From Proteiniphilum sp. (GTDB lineage Bacteria; Bacteroidota; Bacteroidia; Bacteroidales; Dysgonomonadaceae): a stretch of DNA of 36,454 nucleotides. The notes beneath the pieces are model-generated. The model saw only the letters and a program-made list of their open reading frames with translations. It had not been told where the DNA came from and did no database searches. A program made the translations under genes and the position numbers. Below, piece by piece: positions 27,881 to 36,454 of the stretch. Within the stretch, counting starts at the first letter, position 1; every line of letters begins with the position of its first letter. The stretch covers positions 1 to 36,454 of the forward strand of contig JAIRSV010000159.1 of NCBI GenBank assembly GCA_031255275.1, given 5' to 3'.

Positions 27881-30445
27881 ATGATGATACAGTCAAGTTA
27901 CTCAAACACCCCCGTCTGGAGAGACATCCACGTACACGCAGAACTGCCCCGCCGGTTGCGTCCCCTGGAAGAAATCGCCCACAACCTCTGGTGGGTATGG
28001 AACGAAGAAGCAAAAATCATCTTCGAAACGTTAGACCCCCGGGAATGGGAAAACAGCGGGAAAAACCCGGTCGTCCTCCTGCAGAACCTCCGCTCGGAAA
28101 TCACCGAAAACCTCCTGAAGAACGGCGAATTCATGGGACACATCCGCCGCGTCTGCGAACGCTTCGAACGTTACATGAACGCTCCGCCCGACGCCCGACG
28201 CCCAAGCATAGCCTACTTCAGCATGGAATACGGACTCTCGCACGTACTCAAAATCTACTCCGGCGGCCTGGGCGTCCTGGCCGGAGACTATCTGAAGGAA
28301 GCCAGCGACAGCAATGTAGATCTGACCGCAGTCGGATTCCTCTACCGCTACGGCTACTTCACACAAACCCTCTCGATGGAAGGACAGCAGATCGCCAATT
28401 ACGAAGCACAAAACTTCGGCGGTCTCCCCATCTCGCAGGTAATGAACGGCGACGGATCGCCCATGATCCTCGAAGTACCCTTTCACGACCGCCTCATCTA
28501 TTCCAACGTATGGAAGGTAGCCGTGGGACGCATCAACCTCTACCTGATGGATACCGATCTGGAAGAGAACAGCGAGTACGACCGCCCCATCACCCACCAG
28601 CTCTATGGCGGAGACTGGGAAAACCGCATGAAGCAGGAATTTCTGCTGGGCGTCGGCGGCATACTCCTGCTGAAAAAACTCGGCATCCGCAAAGATGTAT
28701 ATCACATGAACGAGGGACATGCCGCCTTCATCAACGTACAGCGCCTGCGCGACTGCATACTCGAAGAAAAACTCTCGTTTCGGGAAGCCCTCGAAGTCGT
28801 CCGCGCCTCATCGCTCTACACCGTACACACGCCGGTGCCGGCAGGACACGACTATTTCGACGAACCGCTGATCGCCAAATACATGATGCCCCTGATACAA
28901 AGCCTCGGCATCCCCTGGCAGCAGTTCATGGACATGGGACGCGCCAATCCCGGCACACAGGAAAAATTCTCCATGAGCGTATTCGCGCTGAACACCGCAC
29001 AGGAAGCCAACGGAGTGAGCAAACTGCACGGAAGCGTTTCGCAAAAAATGTTCCAGCCCGTGTGGAAAGGCTATTTCCCGGAAGAGCTGCACGTGAGCTA
29101 CGTGACCAACGGCGTACACCTGCCCAGCTGGGCAACCTCTTCGACGAAGGCACTCTACGAAAAATATTTCGGCGAATCATTCTACGGCGACCAGTCAAAC
29201 CCCGAAATCTGGAAAAGAATCTACGAAGTGAGCGACAGCGAACTGTGGGAACTCCGCGTACACCTGAAAAAGAAACTGGTAGATTATATCCAGGTCGAAT
29301 TCAGAGAAGGATGGCTGAAAAATCAGGCCGACCCGTCGCGCATCATGAACATGCTGGAAGAGGTAAACCCCAACGCCCTGCTGATAGGCTTCTCGCGACG
29401 CTTCGCCACCTACAAGCGGGCACACCTGCTGTTTACCGACCTCGACCGCCTGTCGAAAATCGTAAACAATCCCAAATACCCCGTACAGTTCATCTTCGCC
29501 GGGAAAGCGCACCCCGCCGACGGAGGCGGACAGGGTCTGATCAGACACATCGTGGAAATATCACGTCGACCCGAATTTCTCGGCAAGATCATCTTCCTCG
29601 AAAACTATGACATGCGGCTGGCCAAACGGCTCGTCTCCGGCGTAGACATATGGCTCAACACGCCCACCCGCGCACAGGAAGCATCCGGCACCTCCGGCGA
29701 AAAGGCGGAGATGAACGGGGTACTGAATCTCTCGGTACTCGACGGCTGGTGGTACGAAGGCTACAAAGAGGGCGCCGGCTGGGCGCTGACCGACAAGCGG
29801 ACTTATGACAACCAGTCCTATCAGGACGAACTCGACGCCTCCACAATCTACTCGCTGCTCGAAAACGAGATCGTCCCCCTCTACTACGCCCACAACAGCA
29901 GCGGCTATTCGCACGAATGGGTACAGTTCATCCGGAAATCGATGGCCGAAATCGCCCCCCACTTCACCACCAAGCGGATGATGGACGATTATTTCGACCG
30001 TTTCTACAACAGGCTGGCAGACCGTTCCCGTCAGCTTCGCGCGGACGCTTGCGCCAAGGTCAAAGAGATCGTGAAGTGGAAGGAAGATACCGCTTCAAAG
30101 TGGGACCACTTCGAAGTAATCCGGCTGGAATTCAACCCCAATCAAAAGGTCAGCTTCAGCTGCGGAGACAGCGAGGTCTACGGACAGATTGTGATCGACC
30201 GGAAGGATATGATCTGCGATCTGGGTGTGGAATGTGTCGTGGTAGATCACGATACGATGAACCGGGAACCTCAGTTTGTAGAGTCATACGAGTTCGACCT
30301 GGTCAAGACCGAAGGTTCGCTCCTCTATTTCGAGTCGCGCAAGGCGCTGAACGACCCCGGAATACATCAGTATGGCCTCCGGGTTTATCCCAAAAATCCC
30401 GACCTGCCTCACAGAATGGATTTCGCTTACATGCGCTGGATATAG
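27881..30445 (+). CDS. glgP: Alpha-glucan (glycogen) phosphorylase, GT35
   Basis: 854-aa ORF with AYFSMEYGLSHVLKIYSGGLGVLAGDYLKEASD, HMNEGHAAF and EASGTSGEKAEMNGVLNLSVLDGWW. Confidence 0.95.
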   Translation: MMIQSSYSNTPVWRDIHVHAELPRRLRPLEEIAHNLWWVWNEEAKIIFETLDPREWENSGKNPVVLLQNLRSEITENLLKNGEFMGHIRRVCERFERYMNAPPDARRPSIAYFSMEYGLSHVLKIYSGGLGVLAGDYLKEASDSNVDLTAVGFLYRYGYFTQTLSMEGQQIANYEAQNFGGLPISQVMNGDGSPMILEVPFHDRLIYSNVWKVAVGRINLYLMDTDLEENSEYDRPITHQLYGGDWENRMKQEFLLGVGGILLLKKLGIRKDVYHMNEGHAAFINVQRLRDCILEEKLSFREALEVVRASSLYTVHTPVPAGHDYFDEPLIAKYMMPLIQSLGIPWQQFMDMGRANPGTQEKFSMSVFALNTAQEANGVSKLHGSVSQKMFQPVWKGYFPEELHVSYVTNGVHLPSWATSSTKALYEKYFGESFYGDQSNPEIWKRIYEVSDSELWELRVHLKKKLVDYIQVEFREGWLKNQADPSRIMNMLEEVNPNALLIGFSRRFATYKRAHLLFTDLDRLSKIVNNPKYPVQFIFAGKAHPADGGGQGLIRHIVEISRRPEFLGKIIFLENYDMRLAKRLVSGVDIWLNTPTRAQEASGTSGEKAEMNGVLNLSVLDGWWYEGYKEGAGWALTDKRTYDNQSYQDELDASTIYSLLENEIVPLYYAHNSSGYSHEWVQFIRKSMAEIAPHFTTKRMMDDYFDRFYNRLADRSRQLRADACAKVKEIVKWKEDTASKWDHFEVIRLEFNPNQKVSFSCGDSEVYGQIVIDRKDMICDLGVECVVVDHDTMNREPQFVESYEFDLVKTEGSLLYFESRKALNDPGIHQYGLRVYPKNPDLPHRMDFAYMRWI

Positions 30446-30471
30446 TCCTTCCCGCCTCACGGTATGATGCA

Positions 30472-30505
30472 ACGAAGAGCCGCAATCGCGGCTCTTCGTG
30501 TTTTT
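30472..30505 (+). terminator. Terminator after glgP
   Basis: 12-bp perfect stem ACGAAGAGCCGC-AATC-GCGGCTCTTCGT followed by GTTTTT. Confidence 0.8.
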
Positions 30506-31080
30506 CAGGAATACAAAATATCGGCATAGAGTCCTGAGAGCCTTTTCCTCAGATGTTTCACCGCATAATGCTTTCGCGACAGCAGCGTGTTGACCGGGAT
30601 ACCGGTGGTCTGCGAAATCTCTTTTACCGACAGTCCGTCCAGTTCCGTCAGCTCGAAAACCTCACGCTGTTCGGGAGGAAGTCCGGAAAGAGCGTTTTCC
30701 AGTTCAATCCAGACCAGCGAGCGAAGATATTCCGTTTCAGGCGAAGGAAATGTCTCACTGCCGTCGAACAGGAGTTCCGAAAAATCTTTCAGCATCACCC
30801 TCTCCAAAGCCTCGTTCCGATAAACAGGCAGTTCATCCTCGTGTTTTTTGATTCCCCGGTTGATAATCGCGTTCTTCGCAACCCGGTACAGCCAGGCGGC
30901 CACCTGCTCAATCGGATCCACCGTATTGTCAAGAGTTTTCACCAGCCGGTAGAAAACGTCCTGCAGAATATCCTCCGCATCCTCCCTGTTCGCAACGTGC
31001 TTGCGTATAAAGGCTTTCAGACGCGGCTGATATTCTGCAATCAGTTTTTCGGCATCCTGTTTTCCCGTCAGCTCAGTCAT
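30505..31080 (-). CDS. ECF-type RNA polymerase sigma factor (sigma-70 family)
   Basis: Region 2 (YQPRLKAFIRKHVANREDAEDILQDVFYRLVKTL...VAAWLYRVAKNAIINR) and region 4 (LPPEQREVFELTELDGLSVKEISQTTGIPVNTLLSRKHYAVKHLRKRL). Confidence 0.92.
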   Translation of the reverse strand: MTELTGKQDAEKLIAEYQPRLKAFIRKHVANREDAEDILQDVFYRLVKTLDNTVDPIEQVAAWLYRVAKNAIINRGIKKHEDELPVYRNEALERVMLKDFSELLFDGSETFPSPETEYLRSLVWIELENALSGLPPEQREVFELTELDGLSVKEISQTTGIPVNTLLSRKHYAVKHLRKRLSGLYADILYS

Positions 31081-31441
31081 TGACCTTTCCCGAATCATCG
31101 TCGAAATCAAAACCGCCGCCGAAAAAATGTCCCCGGTGCATAATATGTTCCCTTCTCCGGCTGATAAACTCTTTGCGCTGTTCAGGAGACATTTTCATCC
31201 ATTTGTCGTGAATGGGATTGTGCCTGTAACCCCTCATACCCAGGAAGGCTGCGATGACCATAAACTTACTCAACCCGGCAAGCAGTACCAGCATACCTGT
31301 CGCCTGCCAGAAATTGACGGTGGCTAACCCAAATATATCCGGCATCAGCCAGTTCCACATCAGCATGGTGACGGCGCTGAATCCCGCTATGGCGATCACT
31401 CCCGCCAATACGTGCTTAAATACATATACATACTTCTTCAT
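31073..31441 (-). CDS. Small membrane protein, 122 aa, unknown function
   Basis: Two predicted TM segments (VLAGVIAIAGFSAVTMLMWNWL; TGMLVLLAGLSKFMVIAAFLG) and a charged His-rich tail (MSPEQRKEFISRRREHIMHRGHFFGGG); overlaps the sigma gene. Confidence 0.75.
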   Translation of the reverse strand: MKKYVYVFKHVLAGVIAIAGFSAVTMLMWNWLMPDIFGLATVNFWQATGMLVLLAGLSKFMVIAAFLGMRGYRHNPIHDKWMKMSPEQRKEFISRRREHIMHRGHFFGGGFDFDDDSGKVND

Positions 31442-31453
31442 ATCCGTTTGATT

Positions 31454-31669
31454 TTAAAAAATTATTTCAATAGCTTTCTGCGGACAGACTGCGATACACT
31501 TTCCGCATCCGGTACACCGGAACGTATTACGGGCTACTGTCCGTTTTCCGTTCTCCGTCGCCGTCATTTCCAGCACGCGATGTCTGCAAATTTTCACACA
31601 ATTTCCGCATCCGTCGCATTTGTCGGGATGGACAAATGCCTCACCTCTCTTCTTCTTTTGCCAAATCAT
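31454..31669 (-). CDS. 2x[4Fe-4S] ferredoxin
   Basis: CDGCGNCVKIC and CTGCGKCIAVCP cluster motifs; ORF open to 31705. Confidence 0.9.
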   Translation of the reverse strand: MIWQKKKRGEAFVHPDKCDGCGNCVKICRHRVLEMTATENGKRTVARNTFRCTGCGKCIAVCPQKAIEIIF

Positions 31670-31919
31670 TTTATCTCTTTCGGTTTTTAAAAATAATACA
31701 TTCAATTCGGGAGGGACTACCCTCTGCTTATGTAGACAAACGGAAGGGGAAAATATTTTACGGATCCGGGAAAATATTTTTGCTTTTTATGCCATGTTCA
31801 TGCTATTCACGCAGCACATACCGCCCGCGAGCAGTGAAGCGGAGCTGTTTATCCGCCTCGATGTTCAGAGAAGCGTATCAACGATGCCGGGGAAGAGCAG
31901 GCTCCGTCCCCTTTTCCAG

Positions 31920-33119
31920 TCAGACTTCTGATATTCCGGTCGGAAGATATTCGTCAACCGGTGAAGCAAAACTCTCGTACGGAAAAGGATCAGGATGTAC
32001 GAAATGGAGGTATTTGATAATCCTGAAAGCATTGAAGTGATGAAAAAACCGTTTCCCGAAGGTGGCCGGCGAAGCGCTGTTCCCGTTACAGTCCCTGATC
32101 AGCGCCGGAAAGTCCATCTCCCTCAGGAACTGCTGCAGCGACGGATGCAGCGCCGTTATCACTGTCGCGACCGACTGCGAGTCCCTTCCCCGGAAGTCAT
32201 CCTTCATATCGAACAGTTCTTTCAATACCCTGAACGATGTTTTCGAATAAACCCTCACGTTTCCGTCCGGTTCGAGCATTATTCTCCGTAACGAAGGCCC
32301 CGTACCGAACGGAACGCGGTCGGAAAGGCGTGCCATCGGGAAAACCGCAGCCTCTTTTAATTCCCTGATATTCCCGAGGGCGAACACCTTTTGCAGAAAG
32401 TAGAAATCTTCCCCTCCCTGCTGTCGTCCCATACCTCCCGCGCGTACGTAGGCATCCGCCGAGACGGCAAAGGCAGAACCGATCGTGTGATAATAGCAGG
32501 GAAATCCCGTATATTTGAGCATTGCGCTGAAGTAGTGGATATACGCCTCATACTGTCTGGCAACGTTTTCCGGCAGAGCGCCACCCTTCTCCACCCGGTG
32601 ACGGAAGTTGTGAATGGTGACATTCAGCGATTTATCGCGGACGAAAGCCTCCCGCACCGTTGTCAGGAAATTGGCCGATACCGTGCAGTCAGCGTCCAGC
32701 GAGATGATCACGCCCCGCGACTTCCCGTTACGCAGAAAATGCTCCACAGCCAGATCCATGCCTGTTTTCCGCGCCAGCCCCACGCCGGCATGTTTTTTCG
32801 GCAAACCTTCAAGCAGCAGCGGAAAGAGACGGAAACCGGGTTCGTTGTAACGTTCGGCCAGCAGGACGGTCTCCTCATAAGATATTCTGTTTTGCCTGAC
32901 AACCCCTTCGCCGGCAGACTCCCCCGAATTGATCACGACAACCGTCAGCACGTTTGCATCCGGGCGATCGCACGCACGCAGGCTGTGCAGCGTTTCGGAC
33001 AAAGCCGGCTCACTGTAGCAGGGAATTACCGCGACAATATCCGCCATCGCTTCGGGAGGAATGGCAGTCCGCAGGTATTCGGGCCGCAGCCTTTCGATAT
33101 ATCTCCGCAGGTGTTTCAT
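31920..33119 (-). CDS. Glycosyltransferase, GT2-like
   Basis: VAVIPCYSEPALSETLHSL, GVIISLDADCTVSANFL and GGMGRQQGGEDFYFLQKV. Confidence 0.8.
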   Translation of the reverse strand: MKHLRRYIERLRPEYLRTAIPPEAMADIVAVIPCYSEPALSETLHSLRACDRPDANVLTVVVINSGESAGEGVVRQNRISYEETVLLAERYNEPGFRLFPLLLEGLPKKHAGVGLARKTGMDLAVEHFLRNGKSRGVIISLDADCTVSANFLTTVREAFVRDKSLNVTIHNFRHRVEKGGALPENVARQYEAYIHYFSAMLKYTGFPCYYHTIGSAFAVSADAYVRAGGMGRQQGGEDFYFLQKVFALGNIRELKEAAVFPMARLSDRVPFGTGPSLRRIMLEPDGNVRVYSKTSFRVLKELFDMKDDFRGRDSQSVATVITALHPSLQQFLREMDFPALIRDCNGNSASPATFGKRFFHHFNAFRIIKYLHFVHPDPFPYESFASPVDEYLPTGISEV

Positions 33120-33239
33120 TCGAAAAAAACGCTTGTTCCGTCCCCCGCCGGACGTCGTGAGGGGTATAAAAGAAAAAAGAGCAGAATCACACTGTGACCT
33201 ACCCTTTGTCCTGTCCGAAAACCGCAGCCGTAAAGCCGG

Positions 33240-33860
33240 TCAGTTACCCGAGACGGGCGCATACTTGCCGTTCAGAAAATCGATCACATCCCTGGTAATA
33301 TCATACTTCTTATCGGCAAACAGGATAGTACTTGTAGTCCTGTTACTGAAGATAATCTCATAATTCTTATCCAGGTTGAACTCCTTCATCCGCGCCTTGA
33401 TGGTATCCTCCATCTGGATATTCATCTTTTCCTGTTCCAGCATGAACTCCTGCGTCAGTCGCTCGGCCAGCTGCTGGTACTCCTGATCCATCTGGAGAAT
33501 CCTCGTTTGTTCCTGCTGCGCTTTTTCCTCACTCAGGAAAGCGTTGTTGCGCAACCTGCGTTCAAAATCGGCCGCGGCGGAACGAACCTGCCCCTCTTTC
33601 TGGTTCAACGTTGCACGGGTACTTTCCTGCTTTCTCAACAGCGATTCGTTGAGATCCTTGGCAAAATTATAATTCATCAGAAGCGAATCCACGTTCACAT
33701 ACCCGATGGGCAATGTGACGGAAGAGTCGCTCAGCAGGGAAGAAAGATTTCTTTCGGCATTTCCCTTGACGGACGATTTGTATGTAAAGAGCAAAATATA
33801 AAGAACAATGATGGCAACCGTCAGCACACCACCAGCAATATAAAAGGAAGAATTCTTCAT
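33240..33860 (-). CDS. OmpH/Skp-family periplasmic chaperone-like protein
   Basis: N-terminal TM/signal anchor, then IGYVNVDSLLMNYNFAKDL followed by a long coiled-coil region. Confidence 0.85.
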   Translation of the reverse strand: MKNSSFYIAGGVLTVAIIVLYILLFTYKSSVKGNAERNLSSLLSDSSVTLPIGYVNVDSLLMNYNFAKDLNESLLRKQESTRATLNQKEGQVRSAAADFERRLRNNAFLSEEKAQQEQTRILQMDQEYQQLAERLTQEFMLEQEKMNIQMEDTIKARMKEFNLDKNYEIIFSNRTTSTILFADKKYDITRDVIDFLNGKYAPVSGN

Positions 33861-33878
33861 TTTAGAGAGAGTTAAATT

Positions 33879-34091
33879 TTATGATTTCAACATTTTTTCT
33901 ATCGGACTTTCGCTCCCGTTCATCTCCGAATCCTGAGACGCGGCGCAACGGATACCTCTTTCCCTCAGCGGCTTGCTGTCGCCGATATGAATGTCGGGAA
34001 ATTTTCCGCTCTTCGTAAAGAAAACACGCCCCCCCATCAGGAGGATGGCAATGAACAGTATAACGAAGCCTGCAATGAATATTTTTACCAC
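33879..34091 (-). CDS. Small membrane protein, unknown function
   Basis: Single TM segment (IFIAGFVILFIAILLMGGRVFF) with polar C-terminus; ORF track starts at TTG 34115, GTG at 34091 more plausible since a TATCTTTG element overlaps 34113-34120. Confidence 0.55.
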   Translation of the reverse strand: MVKIFIAGFVILFIAILLMGGRVFFTKSGKFPDIHIGDSKPLRERGIRCAASQDSEMNGSESPIEKMLKS

Positions 34092-34171
34092 AATGATGCG
34101 TTTTTTGTGCCGCAAAGATAGTTTAATTAGCCAACTAAACTCCCCTTTTCCAAATTAAAGATGCTAAATTT

Positions 34172-34203
34172 TTTGCTTGTACGCCGTTTTTCCCGTACTT
34201 TTA
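34172..34203 (+). promoter_or_regulatory. Putative promoter for pepD
   Basis: TTTG (34172-34175) - N20 - TACTTTTA (34196-34203), near TTTG-N19-21-TAnnTTTG. Confidence 0.5.
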
Positions 34204-34236
34204 CACACCATAAAAGCTATCTAAAAAACAAATAAT

Positions 34237-35688
34237 ATGATGATAACAGATTTACAACCATCCGCCATCTGGAACTATTTTTATCAGATCACACAAGTAC
34301 CGAGACCGTCAAAAAAAGAGGAAAAAATCCTTGACTTTCTGCTTGATTTTGCCCGCAGTCACAATCTGGAAGCCAAACAGGACAAAGTCGGAAACCTGTT
34401 GATCACCAAACCGGCCACTCCCGGAAGAGAGAATGTTCCCACCGTGATTCTGCAATCGCACGTAGATATGGTTTGCGAGAAAAATTCGGATGTGGCGCAC
34501 GATTTCGACAATGACCCCATCGAAACAATTATCGACGGCGACTGGGTGAAGGCCAACGGCACCACCCTGGGAGCCGACAACGGCATAGGAGTGGCCGCCC
34601 AGCTGGCGCTGCTGGCCGCGGACGGCGTGGCGCACGGCAGGATTGAAGCGCTCTTCACCGTGGACGAGGAGACAGGACTCACAGGCGCCAACTCTCTCGA
34701 GAAGGATTTCCTCACCGGCAACATCCTTATCAATCTCGATACGGAAGAGGAAGGCGAAATCTATACAGGCTGCGCCGGCGGGAAAGGAACGAAGGCCTGT
34801 TTCAAATATAAGGAAAAAGACGTTCCGAAGAAATACACCTGGTTCAGGATACAGGTGAAAGGCCTGCGCGGAGGACATTCGGGCTGCGACATCGACAGAA
34901 AGCTCGGAAATGCCAACAAGATACTCGTCCGTTTCCTGCACACCGTCGTACGCAAAAAATACGGCACAGTACTGTCGGAGATCGGCGGAGGAAACCTGCA
35001 CAACGCCATTCCGCGCGAAGCATACGCTCTGCTGGGCGTGAAAGAAAAATACAGGGAAGACGTCCGCGTGAAGCTGAACACCTTCCTGAGTCAGGTGCGG
35101 GAGGAATACAAACACACAGATCCCGGCCTTGATATTCAACTGGAATCGGTACATATCCCGTCGAAAGTGATCAGCAAAAAGACTGTCGGGAAACTGATCA
35201 GCGCGCTGTATGCCTGTCCGCACGGCGTGATCGGCATGAGCCACGAGATTCCCGGACTGGTGGAAACCTCTACCAATCTGGCGTCGGTGAAGATGGTCGG
35301 TCACCGTCTGATTGAAGTCGGCACCAGCCAGCGCAGTTCCGTCGAGTCGCAAAAAGAGTATGCGGTCAACATGGTATCATCGGTATTTGAGCTGGCCGGA
35401 GCAAAAGTGACCCATAACGACGGGTATCCCGGATGGCAGCCCAATCCGGATTCGGACATCCTGAAGGTGGCGCAAAGGGAATACGAAGCGCTCTTCGGCA
35501 AAAGCGCCAAAGTGAAGGCAATACACGCAGGGCTTGAGTGCGGCCTGTTCCTCGAAAAATACCCGCACCTCGACATGATCTCGATAGGGCCGGATGTGAC
35601 GGACGTACATTCGCCCGACGAGAAAATGAAAATCTCTTCGGTAGGCAAATTCTGGGATTTCCTGATAAAGATACTGGAAAACCTGTAA
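34237..35688 (+). CDS. pepD: Aminoacyl-histidine dipeptidase (M20 family, PepD-like)
   Basis: VILQSHVDMVCEKN, DGDWVKANGTTLGADNGIGVA and LFTVDEETGLTGA metal-binding motifs. Confidence 0.95.
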   Translation: MMITDLQPSAIWNYFYQITQVPRPSKKEEKILDFLLDFARSHNLEAKQDKVGNLLITKPATPGRENVPTVILQSHVDMVCEKNSDVAHDFDNDPIETIIDGDWVKANGTTLGADNGIGVAAQLALLAADGVAHGRIEALFTVDEETGLTGANSLEKDFLTGNILINLDTEEEGEIYTGCAGGKGTKACFKYKEKDVPKKYTWFRIQVKGLRGGHSGCDIDRKLGNANKILVRFLHTVVRKKYGTVLSEIGGGNLHNAIPREAYALLGVKEKYREDVRVKLNTFLSQVREEYKHTDPGLDIQLESVHIPSKVISKKTVGKLISALYACPHGVIGMSHEIPGLVETSTNLASVKMVGHRLIEVGTSQRSSVESQKEYAVNMVSSVFELAGAKVTHNDGYPGWQPNPDSDILKVAQREYEALFGKSAKVKAIHAGLECGLFLEKYPHLDMISIGPDVTDVHSPDEKMKISSVGKFWDFLIKILENL

Positions 35689-35690
35689 CG

Positions 35691-36454
35691 ATGCGTTTCC
35701 CCGTTCTACTCATCCTCCTTTTTACAATTCACACGCTGGAAGTCGTTTCGCAAAACGACTTCCGCGTTGTGTTTTACAACGTTGAAAATCTGTTCGACAC
35801 GCATGATGATCCGCAGAAAGAAGACGATGATTTTCTGCCGGACGGTTTTATGCGGTGGACTTCGCGGAAATACTGGGAGAAGTTACGCAATATCACCCGC
35901 GTAATCACAGCTGTCGGAGGAATGCAGTCTCCGGCGGTGGTCGGGCTTTGCGAAGTGGAGAACGATTCGGTGCTTTTCGACCTCACAAAGCGGTCACCTC
36001 TGCGTGCGCAGGAGTACGAATATATTATCACCGACTCGCCCGACATCCGGGGAATAGATGTGGCGCTGCTCTATCAGCGGCATCAATTCAAACCTTTGCA
36101 AACTAGTGAATACGAAATAAAATTCAGCCGCAAGAACAACCGGCCGACGCGCAATATTCTCCACGTCACGGGAGAGTTGCTCAACAGCGACACGCTCGAC
36201 CTGTTCGTCTGCCATTTCCCTTCCCGGAGCGGAGGGCAGCTGGAAACAGAGCCTGCACGCTTAGAGGCGGCTGCCCTCCTGAAGAACAAAACGGACAGCC
36301 TGTTTATCCTTCGGGAGAATGCCCATATCATTATCATGGGCGACTTTAATGATTATCCCGATAACAAAAGCCTTTCCCGGATACTGTGCGCGGAAAGCAT
36401 ACGGTCATCTCTTCAAAAGAAACAGTTATACAACCTCTTCCGTCACCGTAAAAA
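35691..36454 (+). CDS. Endonuclease/exonuclease/phosphatase-family protein, secreted, cut by window edge
   Basis: My translation from ATG 35691: MRFPVLLILLFTIHTLEVVSQNDFRVVFYNVENLFDTHDDPQKEDDDFLPDG...VVGLCEVEN...; signal peptide plus EEP motifs; absent from the ORF track because it runs off the end. Confidence 0.88.
   Translation, partial: MRFPVLLILLFTIHTLEVVSQNDFRVVFYNVENLFDTHDDPQKEDDDFLPDGFMRWTSRKYWEKLRNITRVITAVGGMQSPAVVGLCEVENDSVLFDLTKRSPLRAQEYEYIITDSPDIRGIDVALLYQRHQFKPLQTSEYEIKFSRKNNRPTRNILHVTGELLNSDTLDLFVCHFPSRSGGQLETEPARLEAAALLKNKTDSLFILRENAHIIIMGDFNDYPDNKSLSRILCAESIRSSLQKKQLYNLFRHRK
35738..35763. repeat. Perfect 11-bp inverted repeat within the EEP gene
   Basis: GGAAGTCGTTT-CGCA-AAACGACTTCC. 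Confidence 0.85.

Noticed and set aside
32918-32935. CTCCCCCGAATTGATC resembling an array unit inside the GT2 gene
   Set aside because: Lies in a conserved coding region as a single imperfect copy; likely coincidence.

Overview
This window looks like a Bacteroidetes (Bacteroidales-like) chromosome segment, judged from gene order, TTTG-N19-TAnnTTTG promoters and protein families. Most of it is core genome: a minus-strand block rpsU - xerC/D - hpf - four tRNAs - tuf - tRNA-Trp - secE - nusG - rplK; a plus-strand block with a CBM9-like protein, an APH-fold kinase, DUF177, rpmF, fabH, era, der and a DUF349 protein; a minus-strand block with ppk1, a sugar-nucleotidyltransferase, an APH-kinase/RapZ-C fusion, nadE, a HAD phosphatase, pgi, gpsA and lysS; a plus-strand eukaryote-type (GT3) glycogen synthase with alpha-glucan phosphorylase; then a minus-strand ferredoxin / small membrane protein / ECF sigma cluster, a GT2, an OmpH/Skp-like protein, pepD (+) and an EEP-family protein cut by the right edge. 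The least explained signal is a 21-bp tandem array at 25519-25950 (20 full units plus one partial, no indels) in the divergent lysS/glycogen-synthase intergenic region. Each unit has a CCGAA-N5-TTCGG dyad or a wobble variant. Degenerate 21-bp-period repeats that share parts of its core occur in two other intergenic regions (about 4.93-5.03 kb and 13.85-13.91 kb). Other points are three long perfect hairpins that do not look like terminators, the kinase/RapZ-C fusion coupled to a nucleotidyltransferase, and a 9-kb block with reversed sense-strand GC skew. All calls come from reading the sequence and supplied translations; no database search was run.
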